This document shows positions 21,272-29,944 of a stretch of 64,000 nucleotides of DNA, piece by piece. The DNA comes from Miniimonas arenae (GTDB taxonomy: Bacteria; Actinomycetota; Actinomycetes; Actinomycetales; Beutenbergiaceae). Under the pieces are notes generated by a model that saw nothing but the letters and a program-made list of their open reading frames with translations, did no database searches and had not been told where the DNA came from. Location: positions 157,873 to 221,872 of the forward strand of contig NZ_VENP01000001.1 in the NCBI RefSeq assembly GCF_006351005.1, read 5' to 3'. Numbering within the stretch: position 1 is the stretch's first letter; every line of letters starts with the position of its first letter. Made by a program: the position numbers and the translations under genes.

Positions 21272-23082
21272 CCACCACGACGCCCGCGAGCGCGACCCCC
21301 GACCTGCCGGACAGCTCCGACCGCGCCCCGGCGCACGAGGGCGCCAACCCCTCCCTCGCCCTGCTCGGCTCGCTCGTGCGACCCGTGCGTGGGCGCGCGA
21401 TCCGGCTGGCGCTCACCGTCGCCGTCGCGCAGCTCGCGCTCGTGTCGGGCCCGGCGCTGGTCGCCTACGGCATCGACACCGGGATCCCGGCGCTGGTCGA
21501 CGGCTCCCCGACCCCCGCCCTGGTGGCGACGTTCGGCTACCTGGGCGTCGCCGTCGTGGGCGGCCTGCTCTCGGCCGAGACCGTGCGGCTCGCCGCGCGG
21601 GTGAGCCAGGCGATGCTGCTCGACCTGCGCTCCCGGCTGTTCCGGCACACCCAGCGCCTGGACCTGGAGTTCCACGAGCGCTACACCTCGGGCCGGATCA
21701 TCTCGCGCCAGACCTCCGACACCGAGGCCCTGCGCGAGCTCCTCGACGGCGGCGTGACCGCGCTCGCCGCGAGCGGGCTGTCGATGATCCTCACTGCCGC
21801 GTCGCTGGTCCTGCTGGACTGGCGCAGCGGACTCGTGCTCATCGCGGCGCTCGTGCCCGGTGCGATCGTGACGCGCTGGTTCCAGCTGCGCAGCCAGGTG
21901 CAGTACCGCCGCCAGCGCAACGCCGCGGCCCGCGTGATCGTGCGGTTCGTCGAGTCCATGACCGGCATCCGCGCGCTCCAGGCCTTCCGCCGCGAGCGAG
22001 CGACGTCGAAGGAGTACTCCACGCTCGCGCTGGAGTACCGCCAGGCGAACCTCGAGGGCATCCGCCTGTTCGGCGTCTTCGACACGAGCCTCACGCTCAT
22101 CGGGAACGTCTCGGTGGCCGCGGTGCTGCTGGTGGGCGGCCTGCGCGTGCTCGACGGCGGGATGGACGTCGGCGTGCTCGCCGCGGCGGTCCTGTACTCC
22201 AAGCGGTTCTTCGCACCGCTGCAGCAGATCGGGACGTTCTACAACTCGATGCAGTCCGCGGTCGCGGCGCTGGAGAAGCTCGCGTCGCTGCTCGGCGAGG
22301 AGCCCACGGTGCCCGAGCCGACGCGTCCCGTCCCGCTCCCCCGCCCGCGCGGCGAGCTGCGCCTCGACCACGTCGAGTTCGGCTACGGCACCCACCCGAG
22401 CGTGCTGCCCGACCTGGACCTGCACATCCCCGTGGGGCAGAACCTCGCGCTCGTCGGCACGACCGGCGCGGGCAAGTCCACGATCGCCAAGCTCGTCGCG
22501 CGGTTCTACGACGTGCGCCAGGGCGCCGTGCGCCTGGACGGCGTGGACGTGCGCGAGCTGTCCACGCGCGACCTGCGCCGCGCCGTCGTGTTGGTCACGC
22601 AGGAGTCCTACCTGTTCTCCGGGTCCGTGGCCGCGAACATCGCGATCGGTGACCCGGGCGCGAGCCGCGAGCGGATCGAGGCGGCCGCACGCGCCGTCGG
22701 CGTGCACGACGCGGTGCTGGCGCTCCCCCAGGGCTACGACACCCCGGTGGACACGCGCGGCGTGCGGCTGTCCGCGGGTCAGCGCCAGCTCGTGAGCTTC
22801 GCGCGCGCGTTCCTCGCCGACCCGGCGGTGCTCGTGCTCGACGAGGCGACGAGCGCGCTCGATGTGCCCGGCGAGCAGCAGGTCCAGGAGGGCCTGCGCA
22901 CCCTGCTCGCGGGGCGCACCGCGATCGTCATCGCGCACCGGCTCTCCACCGTCATGGCGTCGGACCGCGTGATCGTGGTGGAGCACGGCGCGATCCTCGA
23001 GGACGGCACGCCGGCCGAGCTCGTCGCGGCCGGCGGCCGGTTCTCCGACCTCTACCACGACTGGCAGGCCACGCTCGCCTGA
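21268..23082 (+). CDS. ABC exporter subunit with canonical ATPase site (permease-ATPase fusion)
   Basis: This 604-residue partner half-transporter has six transmembrane helices (about 45-330) and an ATPase with Walker A GTTGAGKST, Q-loop 'LVTQESYLFSGS', Walker B 'VLVLDEATSALD' with the catalytic Glu, and the H-loop 'IAHRLST'. Its signature is LSAGQ instead of LSGGQ. It therefore supplies the weak signature to the degenerate site and receives the good signature from its partner, the usual asymmetry of heterodimeric exporters. ATG 21268 overlaps the upstream stop. Confidence 0.93.
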   Translation: MTTTTPASATPDLPDSSDRAPAHEGANPSLALLGSLVRPVRGRAIRLALTVAVAQLALVSGPALVAYGIDTGIPALVDGSPTPALVATFGYLGVAVVGGLLSAETVRLAARVSQAMLLDLRSRLFRHTQRLDLEFHERYTSGRIISRQTSDTEALRELLDGGVTALAASGLSMILTAASLVLLDWRSGLVLIAALVPGAIVTRWFQLRSQVQYRRQRNAAARVIVRFVESMTGIRALQAFRRERATSKEYSTLALEYRQANLEGIRLFGVFDTSLTLIGNVSVAAVLLVGGLRVLDGGMDVGVLAAAVLYSKRFFAPLQQIGTFYNSMQSAVAALEKLASLLGEEPTVPEPTRPVPLPRPRGELRLDHVEFGYGTHPSVLPDLDLHIPVGQNLALVGTTGAGKSTIAKLVARFYDVRQGAVRLDGVDVRELSTRDLRRAVVLVTQESYLFSGSVAANIAIGDPGASRERIEAAARAVGVHDAVLALPQGYDTPVDTRGVRLSAGQRQLVSFARAFLADPAVLVLDEATSALDVPGEQQVQEGLRTLLAGRTAIVIAHRLSTVMASDRVIVVEHGAILEDGTPAELVAAGGRFSDLYHDWQATLA

Positions 23083-23113
23083 GCGCTTCTGCGCCCCCCG
23101 CGGGTCCCGCCGC

Positions 23114-25096
23114 TCAGTCCTCCAGCGGCGGGTGCACGTCCGCCATCGTCCACGTGCGCCGCCGCGCCGCGACCGCCCACGTCCCCACGAACGCCGCGAC
23201 GCCGACGCCGACCAGGACGAGGACCGCGCGCTGCAGCGTCTGCGGCGAGCCGCCGGTGAACGTCACCCGCAGCCCCTCGATGAGGTAGGTCATCGGCAGG
23301 TACGGGTGCAGCGCGAGCAGTGCGGGCGGCAGCGTCTGCGCCGGGTAGATCCCCGCCGACGCGGCCAGCTGCAGCATGAGCAGGACGAGCAGCACCGCCG
23401 AGCCCACGAGCCCCAGCGCGCTGCGGCACAGGTGCGCGATGAGCGTGAACACGGCGACGGCCAGGGAGATCAGCCCCACCGACGCCCACGCGTGCACGGG
23501 GTCGAGCCCGAGGGCGACGTCCGCGACGGCGAGCAGCAGCCACGACCCCGCCAGCCCGACGCCGAGGATCGGCAGCCAGCCCGCGAGCGCGACCCGCCAC
23601 GACGGCGAGCGCGAGACGAGCGCGCGGCCCGACGTCGGGCGCAGCACGAGGAACACGACGATGCCGAACACCCAGAGGGCGATCGAGAAGAAGAACGGCG
23701 CGAGGCCTCGGCCGTACACCTCGGCGGGGTTGTCCACCGTGAGCGTGACGTCGGTCGGGTCGCCGAGGATCGCGGCGTTCGCCTCGCGCTGGTCGGGGTC
23801 GAGGGCGGGAACCGCGGCCACGAGCTGGTCCAGCCCGGAGGCGAGGTCGGTGGCGCCGGTGTGCGCCGTGGTCACGCCGGAGGAGAGCTCGGCCGCGCCG
23901 TCCTTCGCCTCGGTGAGCTTGGTGGCGAGCTCGGCGGCGCCGTCGCGCACCTCCCCCGCCCCGGTCGCGACCTCGTGCGCGCCGTCGTTGAGCTCGTTCA
24001 CCTGCGACTGCGCGTCACGCACGGTGTTCTGCAGGTCCGGCACCGAGCTCTGCAGCGCCTGCGCGTCGCTCTGCAGGGACTGGGCGTCGGTGTGGATCGC
24101 GTCGAGCGTCGTGCTCACCTCGGTCACCCGGGTGTCCACGCGCCCGACGGCGGAGGCGAGCGCCTCGTAGGCCGGGTCGCCGGCGAGCTCGGGGTGCGCC
24201 GCGAGCAGGTCCGCGAGTGCCTGGTTGCCGGCGTCGACCCGCGCCGTGAGGGAGTCGGCGCCGGTCGAGACGGTGCCCGTGAGGTCGGCCACGGCGGTGG
24301 TGAGGTCCGCGGCGCCGTCGGCGACGGCGGGGATCGCGGGCACGAGGTCGTCGGCGATCGGGTTCACGACGTCGGCGATCTGCTGCGTGCCGTCCGCCAC
24401 CTGGGTCGCGCCGTCGGCGACCTGCGTCGCGCCGTCGGCGAGCTGGGACGCGCCGTCCTGGGCGTCGACGAGGCCGGACGCGAGCGCCGCGGCACCCGTG
24501 TCGGCGGTCGCGAGGCCGTCGCGCAGCTGTGCGGCGCCGTCGTCCGCCTGGGCGATCCCGTCGCGCAGCGTCGCGAGGTTGCCGTAGACCGACTCGAAGT
24601 ACGCCTCGGTCGCCGCAGAGTTGATCTGCTCGTGCAGCGTGGCCTGGACCGTCTCGGCCATCACGCCGATCACGTACCCGTTGGCGTCGTTGCGGCGCAT
24701 CTCGACCTCGGCGCGCTGCGGCGTCGCGTCGGCTCCCGAGGCCAACCGTGCCGAGAAGTCCTCGGGCACGGTGATCGTGAGGTAGTAGTCACCGTTCTCG
24801 AGGCCGGTGGCGGCGTCCGCCGCGTCGGTGAAGACCCAGTCGAAGATCGGGTCGTCCTTGAGGTTCTGCACGACCATCTCGCCGGCGTCGACGGTGCGGC
24901 CGTCGACCTCGACCGGCTGGTCCTCGTTCACGACCGCGACGGGGATCTGGTCGAGCTTGCCGTACGGGTCCCAGTTCGACCACAGGTACAGCGCCCCGTA
25001 GAGCGTGGGGACGATGAGCAGGAAGACCAGCGCGATCCGGTGCAGCGGGCGGTGGTGGCGGGCGATCTCGGCCCACGCCAGGCGGACGGTCCTCAC
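23114..25096 (-). CDS. YhgE/Pip family membrane protein
   Basis: This 660-residue protein has one N-terminal transmembrane helix (about 20-42), a large extracellular region and five or six helices near the C-terminus (about 465-645). The 'RIALVFLLIVPTLYGALYLWSN' type start is characteristic of YhgE/Pip proteins. Residues ~190-430 contain many short 'ADGAxQLADGA'-type repeats predicted to be helical coiled coil, as in the phage infection protein and EsaA. The start overlaps the stop of the ATPase-like gene, so the pair acts together. Likely an exporter-like or secretion-associated membrane protein; the substrate is unknown. Confidence 0.9.
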   Translation of the reverse strand: MRTVRLAWAEIARHHRPLHRIALVFLLIVPTLYGALYLWSNWDPYGKLDQIPVAVVNEDQPVEVDGRTVDAGEMVVQNLKDDPIFDWVFTDAADAATGLENGDYYLTITVPEDFSARLASGADATPQRAEVEMRRNDANGYVIGVMAETVQATLHEQINSAATEAYFESVYGNLATLRDGIAQADDGAAQLRDGLATADTGAAALASGLVDAQDGASQLADGATQVADGATQVADGTQQIADVVNPIADDLVPAIPAVADGAADLTTAVADLTGTVSTGADSLTARVDAGNQALADLLAAHPELAGDPAYEALASAVGRVDTRVTEVSTTLDAIHTDAQSLQSDAQALQSSVPDLQNTVRDAQSQVNELNDGAHEVATGAGEVRDGAAELATKLTEAKDGAAELSSGVTTAHTGATDLASGLDQLVAAVPALDPDQREANAAILGDPTDVTLTVDNPAEVYGRGLAPFFFSIALWVFGIVVFLVLRPTSGRALVSRSPSWRVALAGWLPILGVGLAGSWLLLAVADVALGLDPVHAWASVGLISLAVAVFTLIAHLCRSALGLVGSAVLLVLLMLQLAASAGIYPAQTLPPALLALHPYLPMTYLIEGLRVTFTGGSPQTLQRAVLVLVGVGVAAFVGTWAVAARRRTWTMADVHPPLED

Positions 25097-26214
25097 GGCT
25101 GCGGCTCCTCGGGGGTCTCGCGGATCGACTGACGGCGGGTCGGTGGGGGGTCCTGCGGCCCGCCGTCGGGCGCGGCCTGGGGCTGGTCGGCGTGCGCGCC
25201 GTCGGGCGGATCGGACTGGTCGGGGTGCGCGGCGTGCCGCGGCTGGTCGCGGGAGAGGCGGATCACGGTGTCGGCCCCGAGGGTGAGCTCGTCCAGGGTG
25301 GCGGCCACGACGACCGGCCCCGAGCTCGCGACCTCACGCGCGATCTCCCAGATCCGCCGGCGATCGTCGACCTGCAGGTCGGCCGTGACGTCGTCGATCA
25401 CGACCAGCTCGGGTGCGCCGAAGGTCGCGAGGACGAGGTGCGCGGCGCGCTGCTCGAGCGCCGGGAGCTCCGAGACTCGCGCGTGCGGGTCGAACGAGAA
25501 GTCCAGTCGCTCCCACCACTGCTCGACGTGGTCGAGCGCGCGGTGCCGGTCGACCCGGGCCCAGTCCGCGGCGTCGCGCACGTTGTGTCGCAGGGTGAGC
25601 TCGGGGTCGAGCCCGACGTGGCCCCCGATCAGCGCGACGGCGACTCGCGAGCGGTACCCGCGCAGCGCCGCGCCCCGCGTGCCCGCCGCGATCCGGCGCT
25701 CGCCGAGCGTCACGCTGCCGGCGGTCACGCGCATCCGTCCGGCGAGCGTGAGCAGGAGGCTCGTGCGGCCGCTCCCGGCCGCCCCGACCACGGCCGCGAC
25801 CGAGCGCGGGGCGAGCTGCGCGTGGACGCCGCGGAACACCCAGTGCCGCGGCGTGCGGACACCGAGCGCCTCGACCACGACGGCGGGCCTCGCCTCGTCC
25901 TCGCCCGCACCGCCGGAGAGCTCGTGCCCCGCGGCGTGCCGGTGCGCGGGCGGCGCCTCGAGCACCGTGGTGCGCGCGCGGTCGTCGCCCTCGTCCGGCC
26001 GCGCGGGAGGCGGCACGACGGCGGTGGCGGGCTCGGCGGCGGCGGGCTCGCCGTCGGGCGACGCGACGGCGGTGGCGGGCTCGCCGTCGGGCGCGGCGAC
26101 GGAGGCAACCGGCACGGCGGTGGCGGGCTCGCCGTCGCGCGACTCGCTCTCGAGTGCGACGGGCGTCTCGTCGGACTCGTCGGTCGGCTGCGTGGGCTCG
26201 GGCGAGGAAGTCAC
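25093..26214 (-). CDS. Degenerate ABC ATPase-like protein paired with YhgE/Pip protein
   Basis: This 373-residue protein has an ABC ATPase core at about 105-315. Residues 1-100 are disordered with repeated DGEPATAV-type octapeptides, and the C-terminal ~50 residues are Pro/Asp/Gln-rich. Key residues are changed. Walker A reads GAAGSGRTS, with Arg for the catalytic Lys. The signature region reads 'VSELPALEQ' instead of LSGGQ, and Walker B ends 'VVIDDVTAD', with Asp for Glu. It may bind nucleotide weakly or act structurally. It is the first gene of a two-gene unit with the YhgE/Pip gene (4-base overlap). Confidence 0.82.
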   Translation of the reverse strand: MTSSPEPTQPTDESDETPVALESESRDGEPATAVPVASVAAPDGEPATAVASPDGEPAAAEPATAVVPPPARPDEGDDRARTTVLEAPPAHRHAAGHELSGGAGEDEARPAVVVEALGVRTPRHWVFRGVHAQLAPRSVAAVVGAAGSGRTSLLLTLAGRMRVTAGSVTLGERRIAAGTRGAALRGYRSRVAVALIGGHVGLDPELTLRHNVRDAADWARVDRHRALDHVEQWWERLDFSFDPHARVSELPALEQRAAHLVLATFGAPELVVIDDVTADLQVDDRRRIWEIAREVASSGPVVVAATLDELTLGADTVIRLSRDQPRHAAHPDQSDPPDGAHADQPQAAPDGGPQDPPPTRRQSIRETPEEPQP

Positions 26215-26233
26215 GCAGGCGAGGCTACGACTC

Positions 26234-27001
26234 TCAGCGCCCCTCGGACCGCGCCACGAGCGTGTTCGTGGCCTGGGCCACAGGACGGATCATCAGCAGG
26301 TCGACGTTCACGTGCGCGGGACGGGTGAGTGTCCAGGCGATCGCGTCGGCGATGTCGGCGGCCACGAGCGGTTCGGCGACCCCCGCGTAGACCTTCTCGG
26401 CACGCTCGGCGTCGCCGTCGAACCGGTTGAGGGCGAACTCCTCGGTCTTCACCATGCCGGGCGCGATCTCGATGATCCGCACGGGGCGGCCGACGAGCTC
26501 CTGGCGCAGCGTGAGCGCGATCTCCCGCTCCGCCCGCTTGGCCGCGGTGTAGCCGCCGCCGCCGGGGTAGGCGCCGTGCGCGGCGGTCGAGGTGACGAAC
26601 ACGAGGTCACCTCCGCCGTCGGACTCGAGCGCCGGCAGCAGCGCCTGCGTGAGGCGCAGCGTCGCGAGCACGTTCATCTCGTACATCCCGAGCCAGTCGG
26701 CGACGTCGGCGTCCGCGACGGGGTCGAGCCCGATCGCGCCCCCGGCGTTGTTGACGAGCGCCCGGAGCGGGCCGTCCGCGGTCGCACGGTCGGCGAGTGC
26801 CGCGACCTGCGCGGGGTCGGTGAGGTCGGCGGCGAACACGGCACAGCCGGTCTCCTGCGCGAGCGCCTCGAGGCGGTCCGTCCGGCGTGCGGTCGCCAGC
26901 ACGTCCCAGCCCCGCTCGCGCAGGGCGCGCACGGTCGCGGCGCCGATGCCGGTCGAGGCGCCGGTCACGACGGCGCGGGGCGGGCTGGTCTGCTCGGTCA
27001 C
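26234..27001 (-). CDS. Short-chain dehydrogenase/reductase (SDR)
   Basis: This ~255-residue classical SDR uses NAD(P). The cofactor motif is VTGASTGIG near the N-terminus, followed by NNAGG. The catalytic Ser is in 'VFVTSTAAHG', and Tyr/Lys are in YTAAK. An Arg-rich 'ATARRTDR' after strand 2 favours NADP. The start is the GTG at 27001, five bases after AGGAG; an in-frame GTG at 27007 overlaps that ribosome-binding site. It resembles YdfG-type serine/3-hydroxy acid dehydrogenases, but the substrate cannot be told. Confidence 0.9.
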   Translation of the reverse strand: MTEQTSPPRAVVTGASTGIGAATVRALRERGWDVLATARRTDRLEALAQETGCAVFAADLTDPAQVAALADRATADGPLRALVNNAGGAIGLDPVADADVADWLGMYEMNVLATLRLTQALLPALESDGGGDLVFVTSTAAHGAYPGGGGYTAAKRAEREIALTLRQELVGRPVRIIEIAPGMVKTEEFALNRFDGDAERAEKVYAGVAEPLVAADIADAIAWTLTRPAHVNVDLLMIRPVAQATNTLVARSEGR

Positions 27002-27040
27002 GGTCACTCCTGGGTCGGTCGGTCGAGCTTGTTCGGGTGG

Positions 27041-27120
27041 GGCGAGGTCGGGTCGGGTGGGGCGAGGTCGGGTCGGGTGGGGCGAGGTCGGGTCGGGTGG
27101 GGCGAGGTCGGGTCGGGTCG
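27041..27120. repeat. 20-bp G-rich tandem repeat, four copies (G-quadruplex potential)
   Basis: Four units of GGCGAGGTCGGGTCGGGTGG begin at 27041, 27061, 27081 and 27101; the last differs at its penultimate base (TCG for TGG). The + strand holds runs such as GGG-TC-GGG-T-GGGG with short loops, which fit an intramolecular quadruplex. It lies in the gap between the aminotransferase stop (27166) and the SDR start, i.e. in the SDR 5' leader, where the template strand is the G-rich one. Confidence 0.9.
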
Positions 27121-27165
27121 GGTCGGGTGACGTCGGGTGCAGTCAGGTCGAGTGCGGCCGGAGCG

Positions 27166-28524
27166 TCACAGCGCCGCTAGCGCGTCGTCGATGATCGCGA
27201 GGCCCTCACGCGCCTCGTCGGGCGTGATGACGCAGGGCGGCACGACGTGCAGGCGGTTCTCCGCCACCATCGGGAGCACCCCGCGCGCCACCAGGTCCTT
27301 CTTCAGCGCACCCATCGCGCTCGCGGGCAGCGGCTCGCGTGTGGTGCGGTCGGCGACGAGCTCGACGGCCCAGAAGACGCCGCGGCCGCGGACCTCCCCG
27401 ACGACGCCGTGCCGCTCGGCGAGCGCGGCGAGGCCCGGGCCGAGGACGTCGGCGCCGATCGCGGCGGCGTGCTCGACGATGCCCTCGCGCTCCATCGCCT
27501 CGATCGTCGCGACGATCGAGGCCATCGCGAGCGGGTGGCCGGAGTACGTGAGCCCGCCGGGGAACACGCGGTCGTCGAACGCCGCCGCGATCGGCTCGGA
27601 CACGAGCACGCCGCCGGCGGGCACGTACCCGGAGTTCACGCCCTTGGCGAAGGTCACGAGGTCGGCGGCCACGCCGTCGGCGGTGTGGGCGAACCAGTCC
27701 CCCGCCCGCCCGAACCCGGCCATCACCTCGTCGAGGATGAGGACGATGCCGTGCTCGCGCGCGAGCGCGCCGACGCCCGCGAGGTAGCCCGGCGGCGGGA
27801 CGAGGACGCCCGCGGTCCCGGGGATCGACTCCAGCAGGATCGCGGCGATCGTGCCCGGGCCCTCGGCCTCGATCGTGCGACGCAGGTGGCGCAGCGCGCG
27901 CTCGGACTCCTCCTGGGGCGACGTGGCCCAGAACTCCGAGCGGTACAGGTACGGCCCGAACACGTGCACGTGCCCGCGGGCGTACTCGTTCGGCATCCGC
28001 CGCCAGTCGCCGGTCGCGACGATCGCGGCGCCGGTGTTGCCGTGGTAGCTGCGGTAGTGGCTCACCACCTTGTCGCGCCCCGTCACGAGGCGGGCCATCC
28101 GGATGGCGTTCTCGTTCGCGTCCGCGCCCGCGTTCGTGAAGAACACCTTCGCGAACCCCTCGGGTGCGTGCCGGAGCACGGCCTGCGCCGCCCGGCCGCG
28201 CACCAGCACCGCGTTGGCCGGGGCGGCCGTGGTGAGCACGTCGGCCTGCGCCTTGATCCCGGCGACGACGGCGGGGTGCTGGTGCCCGAGGTTCGTGTTC
28301 ACGAGCTGGCTCGACAGGTCGAGCAGCGTGCGCCCGGCGTGGTCCCACACCCGGCTGCCGGCACCGCCGGCGATGACGAGCGGGTCGAGCGACGCCTGGG
28401 CGGACCACGAGTGCAGGACCTGCCGGTCGAGCCGGCGGGTCAGCGCGTCCAGGTCCTCGTCACGGCCCGGGACGTCGGCGGCGCCCGCCTCGCCCGTCAC
28501 GGCTGCGGTCTCGGGAGAGCTCAC
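27166..28524 (-). CDS. Class III (omega-type) aminotransferase
   Basis: This ~452-residue PLP enzyme is of fold type I, class III. Visible motifs are 'TNLGHQHP' in the N-terminal strap, 'FFTNAGADANENAIRMAR', 'YRSYHGNTGAAI', 'LILDEVMAGFGRAG' for the PLP ring and 'VTFAKGVNSGYVPAGG' with the Schiff-base Lys. It resembles taurine- or beta-alanine-pyruvate aminotransferases. The GTG at 28524 follows a GAGAGGTG sequence. Nothing in the neighbourhood fixes the amino donor; the SDR downstream may act on the aldehyde product (inference). Confidence 0.9.
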   Translation of the reverse strand: MSSPETAAVTGEAGAADVPGRDEDLDALTRRLDRQVLHSWSAQASLDPLVIAGGAGSRVWDHAGRTLLDLSSQLVNTNLGHQHPAVVAGIKAQADVLTTAAPANAVLVRGRAAQAVLRHAPEGFAKVFFTNAGADANENAIRMARLVTGRDKVVSHYRSYHGNTGAAIVATGDWRRMPNEYARGHVHVFGPYLYRSEFWATSPQEESERALRHLRRTIEAEGPGTIAAILLESIPGTAGVLVPPPGYLAGVGALAREHGIVLILDEVMAGFGRAGDWFAHTADGVAADLVTFAKGVNSGYVPAGGVLVSEPIAAAFDDRVFPGGLTYSGHPLAMASIVATIEAMEREGIVEHAAAIGADVLGPGLAALAERHGVVGEVRGRGVFWAVELVADRTTREPLPASAMGALKKDLVARGVLPMVAENRLHVVPPCVITPDEAREGLAIIDDALAAL

Positions 28525-28681
28525 GATCCACCTCTCGTCGGTGTGCGCCGGGTGGGGCACGGACGCCTCCATCGTGCCGCACGGCGCACCCCGCGGAGTG
28601 CGGACCGGGGCGACGGCGAGCCAGGCGGACGACGCTCGGGCGGCACCCGTGCGCGGCGGCGGTCGGGTGCGTGCCCCGGCG

Positions 28682-28687
28682 TAGGAT
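28682..28687 (+). promoter_or_regulatory. Candidate -10 hexamer TAGGAT for the F420-0 importer operon
   Basis: TAGGAT lies about 110 bases before the GTG of the binding-protein gene, leaving a ~100-base leader with a small GTGTG-CCG-CACAC stem. No known riboswitch motif is seen. The rest of the 272-bp divergent gap shows nothing else. Confidence 0.35.
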
Positions 28688-28796
28688 CGAGCTGCGGGGC
28701 CGGTGCTCGCCCCGATGCACCTCGTGTGCCGCACACCCGTGCACCCTGGTCCGCCTGACCTCGGCTCCCCCTCGCTCGACCGCCCCTGGAGCTCCC

Positions 28797-29930
28797 GTGC
28801 GCCGCCCCGCCGCCCTGCCCGTCCTGTGCGTCCTCACCGCCACGCTCGCGCTCGCCTCCTGCGCGGGCGGCACCTCGTCCGGCGGGTCCACGCCCGGGGG
28901 GACCACCGCCGACGGCGAGGCGACCTCGGGGACGCAGGCGTCGCCGTCGGGCACGGACGCGGCCTACGCGCCGTTCGAGGCGGACAACTGCGGCACCACG
29001 GTGACGCGCGAGGACGCGCCGGAGCGGATCGTCACGGTGAAGTCCGCGATGACCGACCTCGTGCTCGCGCTCGGCGTGGGCGACCGGCTCGTCGGGACGG
29101 CCTACCAGGACGGCACGCCCGACCCCGCGGACCCGATCACGTCCGGCGAGGTCGCGACCGGCACGGCGCAGGACTCCGCCGCGATCCTCGCGGCCGTGCC
29201 CGCCCTGGGCGACCGGATGCCCTCGCACGAGGCCGTCCTCTCGGTCGAGCCCGACCTCGTCCTGGCGGGCTGGGAGTCGACGTTCGCCGCGGACGCCGCC
29301 GGTGAGCGGTCCTCCTACGCCGACCTCGGCATCACGACGTTCGTCGCGCCGTCCGCGTGCACGCAGGCGCCGTACACGCCCGACCCGCTGACGTGGGACG
29401 ACGTGTTCGGCGAGGTCGAGCAGGTCGGCGCGCTGCTGGGCCGCACGACCGAGGCCGACGCGCTGGTGGACCGGCTCGACGCCGATCTGGCGAGCGTCGA
29501 GCAGGACGTCCAGGCCGACGACGCGGGTGCCGAGCCGAGCGACGGACCGACGGCGCTGTGGTGGTCCTCGGGCACCGACACGCCGTTCGTGGGCGCCGGC
29601 GCGGGAGCACCGCAGCTCGTCATGGAGACGGCCGGCCTGCTCAACGTCGCCGTCGACCTGCCCGGCGGGTGGGGCCCGTACTCGTGGGAGGCGGCCGCCG
29701 CGGCCGACCCCGACGTCATCGTGCTCGTGGACTCCGTCTGGAACTCGGTGGAGAAGAAGAAGGCGTTCCTCGCCGAGAACCCGGTGACCTCGGCGATGAC
29801 CGCCGTGCAGCAGCAGCGCTACCTCGTCGTGCCGTTCGCGGCCACCGAGGCGGGCGTGCGCAACGTCGAGGCCGTGACGACGCTGCACGAGCAGCTCACC
29901 GCGCTCGACACGCAGCCCCAGCAGGGCTGA
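28797..29930 (+). CDS. Substrate-binding lipoprotein of a proposed F420-0 ABC importer
   Basis: This 377-residue lipoprotein has a signal peptide with lipobox LASC (about 19-22), a Gly/Thr/Ser linker and a type III (BtuF/FhuD-like) periplasmic binding fold: 'PERIVTVKSAMTDLVLALGVGDRLVG', 'EAVLSVEPDLVLAGWES' and 'AAAADPDVIVLVDSVW'. By fold alone it could be siderophore- or cobalamin-specific. The cassette converges on cofE and an F420-dependent enzyme, which is the context used to define the proposed F420-0 importer family of actinobacteria, so F420-0 is the likelier ligand. GTG 28797 follows GGAG by five bases. Confidence 0.82.
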   Translation: MRRPAALPVLCVLTATLALASCAGGTSSGGSTPGGTTADGEATSGTQASPSGTDAAYAPFEADNCGTTVTREDAPERIVTVKSAMTDLVLALGVGDRLVGTAYQDGTPDPADPITSGEVATGTAQDSAAILAAVPALGDRMPSHEAVLSVEPDLVLAGWESTFAADAAGERSSYADLGITTFVAPSACTQAPYTPDPLTWDDVFGEVEQVGALLGRTTEADALVDRLDADLASVEQDVQADDAGAEPSDGPTALWWSSGTDTPFVGAGAGAPQLVMETAGLLNVAVDLPGGWGPYSWEAAAAADPDVIVLVDSVWNSVEKKKAFLAENPVTSAMTAVQQQRYLVVPFAATEAGVRNVEAVTTLHEQLTALDTQPQQG

Positions 29931-29944
29931 GCCGGCAGCGTCGC

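Noticed and set aside
28688..28796. Cobalamin riboswitch in the importer leader
   Set aside because: The ~100-base leader lacks the B12-box core and is too short.
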